From contig NW_004457644.1 of assembly GCF_000203815.1 (NCBI RefSeq), positions 62,001 to 126,000 on the forward strand: 64,000 bases of DNA, read 5' to 3'. This document shows, piece by piece, positions 35,101-45,712 of this stretch. Position 1 is the stretch's first letter, and every line of letters begins with the position of its first letter. The translations under genes and the position numbers were made by a program. The stretch comes from Cavenderia fasciculata. Lineage: Eukaryota; Evosea; Eumycetozoa; Acytosteliales; Cavenderiaceae. Under the pieces are notes generated by a model. The model did no database searches and was not told the origin of the DNA. It was given only the letters and a program-made list of their open reading frames with translations.

Positions 35101-36129
35101 CCATCCAATTTCAGGATCCAATATTGCAACATCTACTGCAAATGGAGAGGTGACAGTATTGCCGCCGTACGTGAGCTTGAGGTTGGTGACACCTGCAACC
35201 GTTACAAATGCCTGTACGTGGGTAGAGTTACATTGGGGAAAGAAAGTCTTGAATTCAACAGAGACTGATGGTTTGGTCCAACCGACGATCACTGGTACCT
35301 TTTGAATACCACATTGTTGAGATTCAACCTCTAGCATGAGCGTCAATGCACCAACGAGTGACTTTATATTATAAAATACACCAGTGGTAGTGTTATAGTC
35401 AAATGGCATAGTTGGATCTACTGGACTATACAAAACTAGACTAGTGTAATCTTGAAAGTTGACGATTTGCAATGTACCGGGCGACGACACTGACTGTGGT
35501 ACAATGACCATGGTAGGCATCTTGTTTGATTTTGGTTGAGTGACATATACCATATCACAGAGTGTTACTGGTCCCTGTGCCACAAACTTTCCAATCTTGT
35601 CGTACATTGTGACTGGTTGATTGGCGACGAGATCCACTTGGTTCTTGCTGTTGGTGACCCTTACAAACAATTGGATGTCGGTTAAAAACACAGTGGTGGC
35701 GCCATAGGGGCATTGGGGATGTCCGATTTGAAAGGTGGGCTTGGTAATGTCGATGGGATAGTTATTGGTTCCCTGACAAACGGTGGTTCCATCGGTTGCA
35801 TCATAGTAGGTCCAGTTGGCACGGTATTTACCACCTTGACTAAACGTAAAGTGGAATTGGTTTGCATAGAGGATTTTGTCGGGTGCACGTAGTCCTTGGC
35901 TCGCATCCCAACCAGCTACATTGACATCAATCATTGTGTTACCATTCATAGTGTATATAAAGGGATTTCCTGTACTGCAACCGTCAACATTTCCTATAGG
36001 GTTAAATGTAATTGGGTATGGTGCTGAACAAGGTATTATTCCACCAAATACATAAAGACTACTATTATACATTTGTATAATCATCATCATCATAATGATG
36101 AATGAAATTGATGATGATTTAAATTCCAT
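32151..36129 (-). CDS. Large secreted, probably GPI-anchored surface protein
   Basis: Four exons fit: 36129-34335, 34274-34046, 33985-33510, 33427-32151, about 1258 residues. The N-terminus has a hydrophobic signal segment. The C-terminus is a Ser/Thr-rich stretch followed by a hydrophobic tail (FVFVLLSIYLFI) with no charged residue after it, as in GPI-anchored proteins. The body is a series of beta-rich modules with spaced cysteines. The last ones resemble SprB/PKD-like repeats (YTVIVTDETGCQSDTFTLTV). Many N-x-S/T sites fit a glycosylated surface protein. No enzyme motif is visible. A role in adhesion or cell coat is inferred. The acceptor for exon 3 was chosen at 33985 because the alternative six bases upstream of it leads to a stop. 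Confidence 0.7.
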
Positions 36130-36726
36130 TCTTTTTCTTTATCTCTTTCTCTCTCTCTCTCTCTCTCTCTACTCTTTATCTAAAAAATAAATAAATAATT
36201 AAATAACTATGATACAGATATAAAGTAATGTGTGTGTGTAGGAAGGTAGGTAGATAATAAACATAAAGATTAAAAGCTGTTTTAATCAAGAGGAGCAGGG
36301 GGTTGATCAACACATCGTTTGGTTGGTGGCGTGCGTGTGGTACTTTACCAAAGCTACCGGCGAGTGTCGTTATTTATATCACCAAATGGCTTGATTGGGA
36401 TGATCTTTCTAAGGATCGCACCCCCATTCAAAGTATTTTTTTTTTTTGTTGAAATTTGGTGAAGGTTACAGCACCGATCATGGTATTGATAACAATCTTC
36501 AAAGAAACAAACCAATACAAAAAGAAGAGAGAGAAGTATTTGTTAACAGTCATGATGATAGTAGAGCAAAGGTACCCGTACGTGCCATTGTGGACACAAG
36601 TAATGTCAATGAAACTCGCAATTTCAAAACTTTAGATTACAACATGGAACAGATCAACAGTCAATCAAGCGATGGATCGTGGACTAACAAATGTAAACGT
36701 AGGATAAAGAGTCTTTCTAAAACTCT
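36130..36726. other. Intergenic region upstream of the GPI-type gene
   Basis: A CT microsatellite lies at about 36149-36170, in the leader of the minus-strand gene. An open stretch on the plus strand (36446-36736, no ATG, 96 codons) has mixed composition and ends inside the first copy of the 50-bp repeat. I see no family resemblance and do not call it a gene. Confidence 0.4.
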
Positions 36727-36776
36727 ACATTATTAGGGGGGGCAGGGGGCTATTTTAGGGTCAAAAAAGGACCAAC
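36727..36776 (+). repeat. 50-bp direct repeat, copy 1
   Basis: This segment begins ACATTATTAGGGGG, contains CAGGGGGCTATTTTAGGG and ends AAGGACCAAC. It recurs at 37437-37485 in the same orientation, differing by a single G in the G-run. The 660 bases between the copies are unique in the window. Confidence 0.9.
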
Positions 36777-37436
36777 ATGTAGAGATGGTAGCGAGATCTA
36801 GATACCTAGTCTAGAGAGGTGAGAAGGTAGCGACAGTTTGATTAATATTGGATAGTTGTATGTATTTACAAACTTGATGATGATGATGATTGATTGATTG
36901 AATTAGATCAGTTATTTCTTTTCATCGTCGCAGTTTAGAAGGGCAAGATGGCCATGCATTACACATATCTAACATTTTCTCTCATGCTATTACTATTATA
37001 CAGTGTCAAAGATCGATCGAGTTGAATGGTTCGTTGCGTCCGTGTCTCAAGTCGTTTCTTCGATACCATATACTCTTGTCTGCATGACGCCAAAGCAGAT
37101 TGCTGTGATATCCATGGTGGTGTCTATTTGGTTGGTTTTCTAGATCAGTCTTTCCACTTGGATGTTGGCAGTCTGCTAGAATAGCAGTGAATTGCGGAGC
37201 ACCCAGAGAGGTACACTTCTTGGCTGGTTTGGGAGCAGGATCCCTTTACAAATTGGGCTGTGCTGTGGCCTGGTGCTAGGAACATGTCTAGCGTCGTATT
37301 GGACTTGTGGTTGGGTCCCATTTGTACAATTAGCAGCTTCTCATTGTAGGTGGTCAGGTTCTCGATGATGTTATGCTGACCATACGCTCTTCTATTGCAA
37401 TAGAATGATGTACAACCAATCCAAACACTCTTTTGC
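36777..37436. other. Spacer between the 50-bp repeats
   Basis: No supported gene. A minus-strand open frame (37145-37585, 146 codons) runs through the second repeat copy. Its translation (for example VQMGPNHKSNTTLDMFLAPG) is not recognisable. It may be the remains of an inserted element, but no transposase, reverse transcriptase or terminal repeats are seen. Confidence 0.3.
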
Positions 37437-37485
37437 ACATTATTAGGGGGGCAGGGGGCTATTTTAGGGTCAAAAAAGGACCAAC
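37437..37485 (+). repeat. 50-bp direct repeat, copy 2
   Basis: Second copy of the 36727-36776 repeat, one G shorter. It is preceded by a different sequence, so the match boundary is sharp on both sides (starting at ACAT, ending at CCAAC). Confidence 0.9.
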
Positions 37486-37640
37486 AAATCGAAACCTTGT
37501 GGATGATTATTTGCAAGGGGGAATAAACGGAGCTGGCTAATTCAAAATATCTTTTTGTTGTAAATAATTCATTACCCTCATTCATTCATTATATTCATTC
37601 ATTCTCTCCTCACAATAAATATAAATATATAATAATAATA

Positions 37641-37811
37641 ATGTCCAATAATAACATTAATAGACCAATTTTACAAGAACGTTCTAAACATGCAGTCGAT
37701 TTAACCAACAACTACTTTCCCGAAGTTATCAATGAAGTAGAACAAAATATAAAGGAGCACGATGTCAACAAATATATTACTTGTGAAAAAAATTTTGAAA
37801 AAAATTTGTAA
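37641..37811 (+). pseudogene. Small or truncated ORF, 56 codons
   Basis: An ATG with an A-rich leader opens 56 codons of ordinary dictyostelid composition (RPILQERSKHAVDL, YFPEVINEVEQNIKEHD). The stop falls where the duplicated tRNA-Thr flank begins, so this looks like the 5' end of a gene cut off by that rearrangement. No family is recognised. A genuine short protein is the alternative. Confidence 0.35.
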
Positions 37812-38027
37812 ATGGACCTTTGAAAAACCTGAAGGCCCAATAGCTCTAGCGGCAGAGCGTCGGTCTTGTAAACCGAAGATGATTATGTTCTAAATTGAAC
37901 TATTTTCTCGATTTTTTTTTTTTTTTTTTTTTTTTTCGGGCCAGGCCTATAAATTTGTAAATGGACCTTTGAAAAACCTGAAGGCCCAATAGCTCTAGCG
38001 GCAAAGCGTCGGTCTTGTAAACCGAAG
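37802..38027 (+). repeat. 77-bp tandem duplication carrying tRNA-Thr 5' half
   Basis: Segments 37802-37878 and 37951-38027 are the same apart from one base (GCAGAGC versus GCAAAGC). Each comprises about 32 bases of upstream flank and the tRNA up to the end of the anticodon stem. Offset is 149 bases. A long T-run (about 37912-37936) lies between the copies. Confidence 0.9.
37834..37878 (+). pseudogene. 5' half of tRNA-Thr
   Basis: It starts GGCCCAATAGCTC and runs through the D arm and the anticodon arm (CTTGTAA loop), then diverges. The T arm is missing. Its D stem GCTC/GAGC is fully paired, whereas the complete copy downstream has one mismatch. Confidence 0.85.
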
Positions 38028-38055
38028 GTCAGGAGTTCGAATCTCCTTTGGGCCA
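37983..38055 (+). tRNA. tRNA-Thr (anticodon UGU)
   Basis: Cloverleaf: acceptor GGCCCAA/TTGGGCC, anticodon stem TCGGT/ACCGA around CTTGTAA, T stem AGGAG/CTCCT around TTCGAAT, discriminator A. The D stem GCTC/AAGC has one C-A mismatch, which the upstream half copy does not have. There is no intron. No run of four or more T follows until 38289, so the usual Pol III stop is displaced by the 11-bp repeat array. Confidence 0.9.
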
Positions 38056-38057
38056 TC

Positions 38058-38288
38058 TTTGTTGCCAATTTGTTGCCAATTTGTTGCCAATTTGTTGCCA
38101 ATTTGTTGCCAATTTGTTGCCAATTTGTTGCCAATTTGTTGCCAATTTGTTGCCAATTTGTTGCCAATTTGTTGCCAATTTGTTGCCAATTTGTTGCCAA
38201 TTTGTTGCCAATTTGTTGCCAATTTGTTGCCAATTTGTTGCCAATTTGTTGCCAATTTGTTGCCAATTTGTTGCCAATTTGTTGCCAA
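38058..38288 (+). repeat. 11-bp minisatellite, 21 units of TTTGTTGCCAA
   Basis: Twenty-one uninterrupted, identical units begin two bases after the tRNA-Thr 3' end. Because 11 is not a multiple of three and the unit makes no stop, all six frames stay open. The resulting open frames (LLPICCQFVAN on plus, LATNWQQIGNK on minus) are artefacts of the repeat, not genes. Confidence 0.97.
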
Positions 38289-38293
38289 TTTTT

Positions 38294-38516
38294 GATAGTA
38301 TATTTTAATAGGAAGAGTTGTAAATTTGCAAATAAATCCACTTGAACTTCAAAATCGATCTTGTACACATTTCTAAAGAAGAGACGAGAGAAGATAGTTC
38401 CTTGATTGAGTAGATCAGGTCTACCTTGATTAGCTTGTTCTTGTTTGATAATAAAGTAAAATACTTCATTGCAATAGTTTACTATTATCTGTATGTAATT
38501 ATCTGTTTTATATATC
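38294..38516 (-). pseudogene. Coding-like fragment truncated by the minisatellite
   Basis: The minus strand reads about 70 codons of protein-like sequence (FYFIIKQEQANQGRPDLLN, FSRLFFRNVYKIDFEV) that runs straight into the repeat array. It lacks an ATG upstream. No family is recognised. It may be the remaining middle of a gene cut by tRNA and repeat insertion. Confidence 0.3.
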
Positions 38517-38528
38517 CTTCAAAACAAC

Positions 38529-38651
38529 CTATCAGATTTGACCAAAGTCAGAGAAACTAGATCATATTACAAAATTTATCAAATGTTTATTAAAGATAGT
38601 CAATTTAGTTTACATGCACAACCAATCAGAAAACCAAAATACATTAAATAA
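38529..38651 (+). pseudogene. Coding-like 3' fragment
   Basis: About 40 codons ending in TAA with protein-like composition (DLTKVRETRSYYKIYQMF, HAQPIRKPKYIK). No ATG and no clear splice acceptor is seen upstream. It could be a stranded C-terminal exon related to the fragments at 37641 or 38294; this is a guess. Confidence 0.25.
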
Positions 38652-38813
38652 TGTTTTTGTGATATTTGTAAAGTTATTAATAACTAATCATCTTAAATCA
38701 ACCCATCTTTAAAAACTATACAAAAAATAAAAAATATATCTTTTTTTTCTGCACAAGAAAAAGATAACTTTGGTAAAATCGGGTTTCTCTTATCAAACAT
38801 TCTTTTTTTAACA

Positions 38814-41292
38814 ATGAATAATATTAGTAGTAATAATAATATCATTATATCATCAGTATTTAGAAATAGATATTTATTAAATTATATATTCAAATATATA
38901 CCATTACTATCATCACCATCATCAAAGAGTAAAAACTATCAAGAATCATCAATCGATTTCTTTATACGAAATGGTTATAAAGAGTTGTTAAGATATAAAC
39001 TAAAACGTGGTGATACTATCATATTTGACAAATATGACAAGTATAAACTATACGAGTTCTTTGATGATCTTGAACTATTTACTCTAGTTTATAATAATCA
39101 ACAACTAGAGTTGATCGATTTACGATGGATGTGTTATATTGTACTAAAAGAAAAAGACAACAACAACAAAAGAAAACAAAGATTCAACATTCTGCAATAT
39201 ATATGTAACAATACTCAAGTTACTATCACATTTGAAGATCATTTGGTCTATCTCAACATACCAAAGCATACACTCGTTGAAAATCATATAGATCTTTTAA
39301 AAACTGTATTCACAGACAAGAATACACAACAAATTAGATATGATGATCAACAAAACTCTTCCTCTTCTTGTATTCAACAACCACAACAATCAACTCTTAT
39401 AAATGAAAAAGATGCAATTGGATATTTATATAAACATTCAAGAGAAGATCAATTTTATCAAATTGTTAAACAAGAGATTATATTGATGTGTCTCGATCGA
39501 GATATTATTCGTTTGTATTTTGAAAAGTATCCAGATAGAGATATCGATTCATCAAGATTGGAATGGTCAGATAAAAAAGAGAGATCTTTTAAAATCAAAC
39601 AATTGGTTCAAATTCTACTTGAATTGGAAGAGGATTTGGAACAAGTAAAGAAATTAAAGAAAAAGGTTATTGGAATTCTTGGAGAGTCGTCGTATCAAAA
39701 TGATAATGAAAAGATTTCAATAATAATGCAACTGTTACTTTCTACTTTTGGTTACGATTATCATTCCGATTACGAGTATCGTTATGAACACGATTCTGAT
39801 ATAGAATTGTGGCAACAAGTTGTTAATTGGAATATCGAATCGGTAACCAAGTATTTTCTGTCAACACACTTTGAAAATATAATACAACATGTAACATCGA
39901 TGGATCAACTCGTACAAATCTATCAAGAGTATCCGAAAAAAGAAAATAGATTGGATATAAAAGAGGCTAGACACTCAAAGTACATGCTTCAATATTACAT
40001 TGAAAAGACTGTTACCCCTCAAACCAAAGAATTGGATTATATTGCTAGTTGTTGCACCACAGCAGCAGCAGCAGATCAATTATGGATAGTTGAAATTATT
40101 TTGGATACTTTGGAATCAAAAGGATTGGATTGCTCATTACTATTAAATTCATCACGTTTTACAATGACTGCAACAATGATGGAAAGATTATTAATCAGTC
40201 GTCCAGAGAAAACAAAGAATGATCTCATTTCTTGTTGCAAGGAAAAGACAAGGCTTGAAAGTTTCAACAGTCGATATAGTCCAAATGATTTACCAGTATT
40301 GGTAAGAATCATGGATCTTTTTGGTTCAAGAGAAGAATTTATTAATATAATTTGGAAAAGTTTATTTGATAGGAAATACAAAGTCACTACCAAACAAGAG
40401 TTACAATTGATCAAAGACACCATTGATTCATTTGATATTGTCATTCGAGATGAATTGGTAACTCAAGCTGTCATCAATGCAAATGGAAATGATATTCAAG
40501 TGATTTGGGAATTATTTGATTTGTATTTAAAATATGCAATCGACACTAAAAAGAATTTACATTTTTGTCACCAAAATGTATCACCTGAAAAGTTTATAGT
40601 CTTGACAAATCTTCCAAACTATTACCCAACAGAATTCCTACTAGACAATACCAACAACAACAACAACAACACCACCATCATAACCTATAATAGTGGTTTC
40701 AATCAAAGAGGACCAAATTTTTTTGCACAACAATACATTTATCCAAAATACCTCTACAATGACATTGAACAATCAATCATCAAATCAAATGCTCTTCCAA
40801 TCAAAAGTCGTCGTCGAAAAATACAACAATTTATTTATTGGTTTGATAGAGATATTTTCCTTCAAGATCGATTAGATTCATTTAAAAGATTATTAGATAT
40901 AGTTCCTTCAAATAGGTACTTGTACAAAACAAAATACCTTATATTGGCAATCAAAAATAATGCAATGGATTTATTTCAATATCTTTGTCACATTATGAAA
41001 GTTGGTCAATCCGACACTAATATTCATATTAACAACCCAGACTATTATTTATTAAATTGGACAAGGTTATACAAAATATTTAGAGATTTCCCATTATCAC
41101 ATCGATTCTTGGTTTATATCCATCAAAATAACCTATTTACATTGACCGATAAAATAAGGTTATCAAGATCATACCACAATATTTATCAAATGCTTAATAA
41201 TCAAGACAAGTTGAGTCAACTTGTACTTCTTCCAACACCAATCAAAAAAACAAATCATCTAAGAAAATTAAAATGTATTTGTAATATTTGTA

Positions 41293-41297
<5 letters not shown>
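38814..41297 (+). CDS. Large dictyostelid-family protein, function unknown
   Basis: Single exon, 827 residues. The N-terminal motif VFRNRYLLNYIFKYI parallels the start of the ankyrin-type gene at 10011 (VFRNVMTRNEIFQ) and the motif ILNNRFISNQIFQHV at 63150. It is followed by a phrase about a residue-100 acidic/aromatic region (YDKYKLYEFFDDLELF). The remainder is helical with widely spaced, degenerate ankyrin-like phrases. It has a Q-rich stretch and an Asn/Thr run near residue 620, and ends with a C-x-C-x-x-C-like cluster (KCICNICK). No signal peptide or catalytic motif is seen. It is probably a member of a lineage-expanded family. Confidence 0.7.
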
Positions 41298-41324
<27 letters not shown>

Positions 41325-41540
41325 TTTATTAATAGGCTCGAGAAATTTCTTATTTAATTCTTCACGGAATTGGTGTTTGTCCTTTAAAAAAAAAAAAAAG
41401 ATAATATTATTCAAAGTTTGTTCTAATTCTCTAGATATTGTTATTATTATTGATTCACAATATAGTATGATGGTTTAATACATACTATATAGTTTATTTG
41501 TTGTAATTTTATTTGTATATTATATAAAGAAGAGAAGAGA

Positions 41541-44500
41541 ATGTCATCATTATTAGATTCAATTAAAGCAAAGATATCAAAGTTAACACCGACAGAGGCA
41601 CCAGCACCAAAGACTTTACAGGTGATGTTTATGTGTAATGGATGCTCGTATAACTTTAAACATGGAGAACCTAGATATGTTTGTACAGAGTGTGCAGGAA
41701 TAGATCTATGCAAGAAATGCTACAAAAGAGATCAGAAATACTTTCAACAACACCCCAATATCAATCAAGACCGAGAACTTGTAGGACAAGAGCCAACAGA
41801 CTCTAGTGGTCATTTACAACCTCCACTCTTACACACAGACTCTGCTCCCCTACCTCATTCATTTACACTTGAAACAAAAGCTCAAAGAGAAATGACAAAT
41901 GATAATGTTGGTAAAACTACTTATGATTCAATGCGGTAAATAAGAAATAATATATATATATATATATATATTACATTTACTTATACTCTATTTCTATTAT
42001 TTTGTAGTCATTCATTTAGAGATAATAAAAAAAGACAATGTATTGGAGTAAGGGAAAAGGTAGAGATTAGTGAAAAGTATCCAAATGGATTGGGAGAATA
42101 CAAGTGGATGTTGTTTGAACAATTTGAAGAATTGGTAGAGTATTTTGGACAAGCGTTGCGTGAATTTGTACAAAGACGATCGTTTGTGTCGATCTGTGCC
42201 AACAATCGAACGGAATGGTATGTGGCAGATATAGCTTGTATGTTTTATGGTTTGCCAGTTGTACCAATGCACCATCAAGTCAACTCTGATGCCATGGGAG
42301 AGATTCTATCCAATTCAGAGACACGTGTGATTGTCTCGTCAATTGATATCTGTGCTAGCAAGGTCGTTGAATTGATCGATTCAAAACGATACGATGGATT
42401 GAAATTAGTGGTTGTACTAGAAGACACTAGTAACACTAAACAATACAATCAACAACGTTTGGATAGTCTAAGACAATCACTTCCATCGACGATAGAGATC
42501 AAAACCTATGCTGAAATGTTGACGATTGGTAAAAAGTTATTTTCGTCTAGCAAGACTGCTCATAAACACGATCCAATGCAACCAGAAGAGATCATATCGT
42601 TGGTCTATACATCTGGTAGTACCGGTGTGCCAAAAGGAGTCATCACATTGGACAAGGAATGGAATGCACAAATATCAGAGTCTTACATGTCCTATCCAAG
42701 CTCATCGATTAGTTATCTAACACTTTCACATTCACAAAGACGTTTTGATCATAAAAAACTGTACGTTGGTACTAGAATTGGTATCTTTTCGGGAACTATG
42801 GATCTCTTGTTTGATGACATTCAAAAAATTAGACCATCCATTTTTTGGGGTGTTCCAAGAGTTTGGAATTTAATCTATTCCCTTTATCAAAATGAATTGG
42901 ATCAATTTATTAAATTAAATCCTTCAAGTGTAAGAAATTTAAAAAACAAAAAAAAATATTCAATATCAATTAATATTTATTTTTTATATTTTAGTCAAAA
43001 GAATATTGTGAAGAAAAATGTTTAAAAAAGATTAAAAATGTATTGGGTGATAGATTAGAGGCGATTGTAACAGGTGGAGCACCAACAAGTGAAGAGGTAT
43101 TGAAATTTATGAAAAATTGTTGGCCTGGCGTTGGTATTAGTAATTCTTATGGTCTTAGTGAAGTGATTGGTATATTTATAGATGGTTACATTCAACATGA
43201 CATTGAATTTCGTATCGATCCAGTGCCAGAATTTGGTTATTATCCAACCGATCTACCAAATCCTCGTGGTGAGCTATTGGTCAAATCAAAGACAATGACA
43301 ACTGGTTATTATAATAATCCTCAACTTACTGCTGAATCATTCCAAGATGGTTGGTTCAAAACTGGTGATATCGTTGAACAAATTGGTAGTCGTAAAGTTA
43401 AAATTATTGATCGTAAAAAACATGCTTTTAAATTATCAAATGGTGAATTTGTTGCGTAAATATAAATAGAAAAAAAAATAGAAAAAAAAGAAAAATATAA
43501 TACTAATTTTATTGTATTTATTTATATTTAGACCAGAATTAATTGAAAATATATTTATGGGTAGTAATTTAATTGAACAAATTTTAATTTATGGTGATGC
43601 AATGAAAACATTTTTAGTTGCTATTATCATTCCTCGTAAACATGTTTTGGATGAATTTGGTTTATCATCTTTATTGGATGCTGTAAACTCTAACAACAAT
43701 AATAATGATCAAACAGAAGAATCAATTAGAATTGAAAAAGCAAATATTTTAAATCAAAACAAACCACTTTTACAAAAATTATCTTCTGAAATTTTTAATA
43801 TTTCTTTAAAGAAAAAGGTAAACAAAAGGAAAAATAACAATATAAGCAGAGTAATCTAATTATTTATTTTTATTTATTTAGATGGCAAATTATGAAATAC
43901 CAAAAATGTTAAGATTAGATTTAACAAAATGGACAACAGATAATGAATTGATAACAGGATCTGGAAAGTTTTGTAGAGGAAAATTATATAAATATTATAA
44001 AAATGATATAGATAATATGTATAATGATTTATCAATTAATAATAATAATAATATTCAACAACAACAAATTTCAACTACAAATAATAATGAAGAAAATATT
44101 AATTCAACATTGATGGATTATTTAAAAAATACTTTACAAATTGATTCGGCAAATGTTGGAAATTTAAATGATTTTAGTTTTACTCAACTTGGTGGTGATT
44201 CTCTAAGTGCAATTAGATTATCAAATTTATTAAAAGGTATAGTAAATAATATTAAATACTCTAAAGTTTACTGACTTTTATATATTAACTTTATTCTTTT
44301 TTTAGATAAAGCAAATATAAATATAGCACCATCAATTATATTAAATAATAATAATAATTTAACAAATTTATCAAATTTAATTAATAATAATAATAACTGT
44401 CAAGATTATAATGATTCAGTAATGGAAAGTATAAATTGGAATCAAGAATTTATGTCATTGGATAAATCAATTGATATTGGTGATAAAAAGATTGGAGAAA

Positions 44501-45657
44501 TACCAGTAGATTCACCCATTCCAATTGATGTATTTTTAACTGGTGCAACTGGGTTTTTGGGTAGTTTTATCCTCCACCAATTACTAGGTCAAGAAAATGT
44601 TGGTAGAATTTATTGTTTGGTTAGATCAAAAGATTCTTTTAATTTAAAAGAACAACAAGATAAATTGTATAGTTTAATGACTGAAAAATATAAATTAAAA
44701 TTGGATCAAACGGAAATGGAAAGAGTTGTACCAATTAATGGTGACTTGTCACTTACTCTACTTGGTCTACGAGACCAAGAATCATTTAAAGAATTGGCAA
44801 ACAGTGTAGATTTGATTATACATAATGGTGCAACTGTTAATATGGTGATACCATATGCCAATCTACGTGCCACCAATGTCGGAGCAACCTGTGAGATTTT
44901 TAAATTGGCAGCTGCCGGTGAAAAGATTAAACCAGTTTCATTCATCTCGACCATGGGAGTCTTTGCCTACCAAGACAAGGATATCCAAGAGTCGGATGTC
45001 CCACCAACCGATCATATCGGTCAAATGACGGGATACAGTCAATCCAAGTTGGTTGCCGAACAGATTGTTAGATATGCCTACAAGCGTGGATTCCCCGTTT
45101 GCATGTTTAGACCTGCCACCATCTACTGTGACTCGACCTCTGGTATTGACAATGACCACGATTTTGTCAGAATGATATTCAAAGGTTTGATCGAGCTTGG
45201 TGCCTGTCCCGACATCAACACGATTCACGCTGGTGGTGTATTCAACCTTTCACCAGTCGATTGGGTGTCTCAGTCAATCGTCAATCTATCACTCACCAAC
45301 CAATCCTACACTAGAAAACACCATCATGCTCCAATCCCAATCTACCATATGATCAATGAAGAACATGTTAAATTGGAACGTGTAACTCGTATATTATCAA
45401 CCGTTCAACCAATGCAAGAGGTTCCATTCCAACAATTCCAACAATTGGTCGGTCAAGTCCAAGATCACAACCATGCAATCTATCCCATTCGATCGGTATT
45501 TAAAAATAATTTCCCAGGTCACTATCGTTTTAATTATTATTGTCCCTTTACTACCAAACAATTATTCTCTCTTGGTCTTGACAAATGTCCTAAAGTTTCA
45601 AACAAAACTATAGAATTAAATTTAATTTATTTAAAAAATCAATTAAAAAATAATTAA
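41541..45657 (+). CDS. ZZ zinc finger fused to carboxylic acid reductase-like enzyme (A-T-R)
   Basis: Six exons (41541-41935, 42008-42929, 42995-43455, 43532-43817, 43882-44236, 44306-45657) give about 1256 residues. Residues about 27-80 are a ZZ-type zinc finger (CNGC..CTECAGIDLCKKCYKRD). Then comes a long-chain acyl-CoA-synthetase-type adenylation domain with the AMP motif YTSGSTGVPKG near 331, GWFKTGDI and DRKK. A carrier domain follows with the phosphopantetheine site LGGDSLSA (about 790). Last is a Rossmann thioester reductase, GATGFLGS near 883 with YSQSK as the Tyr/Lys pair. The A-T-R order is that of carboxylic acid reductases (FadD9/CAR) and Lys2-like enzymes, which activate an acid, load it and release it as an aldehyde with NADPH. 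The substrate is unknown. A phosphopantetheinyl transferase would be needed. Confidence 0.85.
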
Positions 45658-45712
45658 ATAAATAAATAAAACAAAGCAAAAATCGATTTATTTTATTTAA
45701 AATTGAATTGCA

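Noticed and set aside
36446-36736. 96-codon plus-strand open frame
   Set aside because: No ATG, no recognisable family, and it ends inside a repeated element.
37145-37585. 146-codon minus-strand open frame
   Set aside because: It crosses the second 50-bp repeat, lacks family resemblance, and its start codon is not an ATG in a good context.
38058-38288. CRISPR-like array
   Set aside because: Units are contiguous with no spacers and the genome is eukaryotic; it is a minisatellite.
37883-38368. Long open frames of repeated LATNWQQIGNK or LLPICCQFVAN on both strands
   Set aside because: They are a by-product of a stop-free 11-bp repeat that is open in all six frames.
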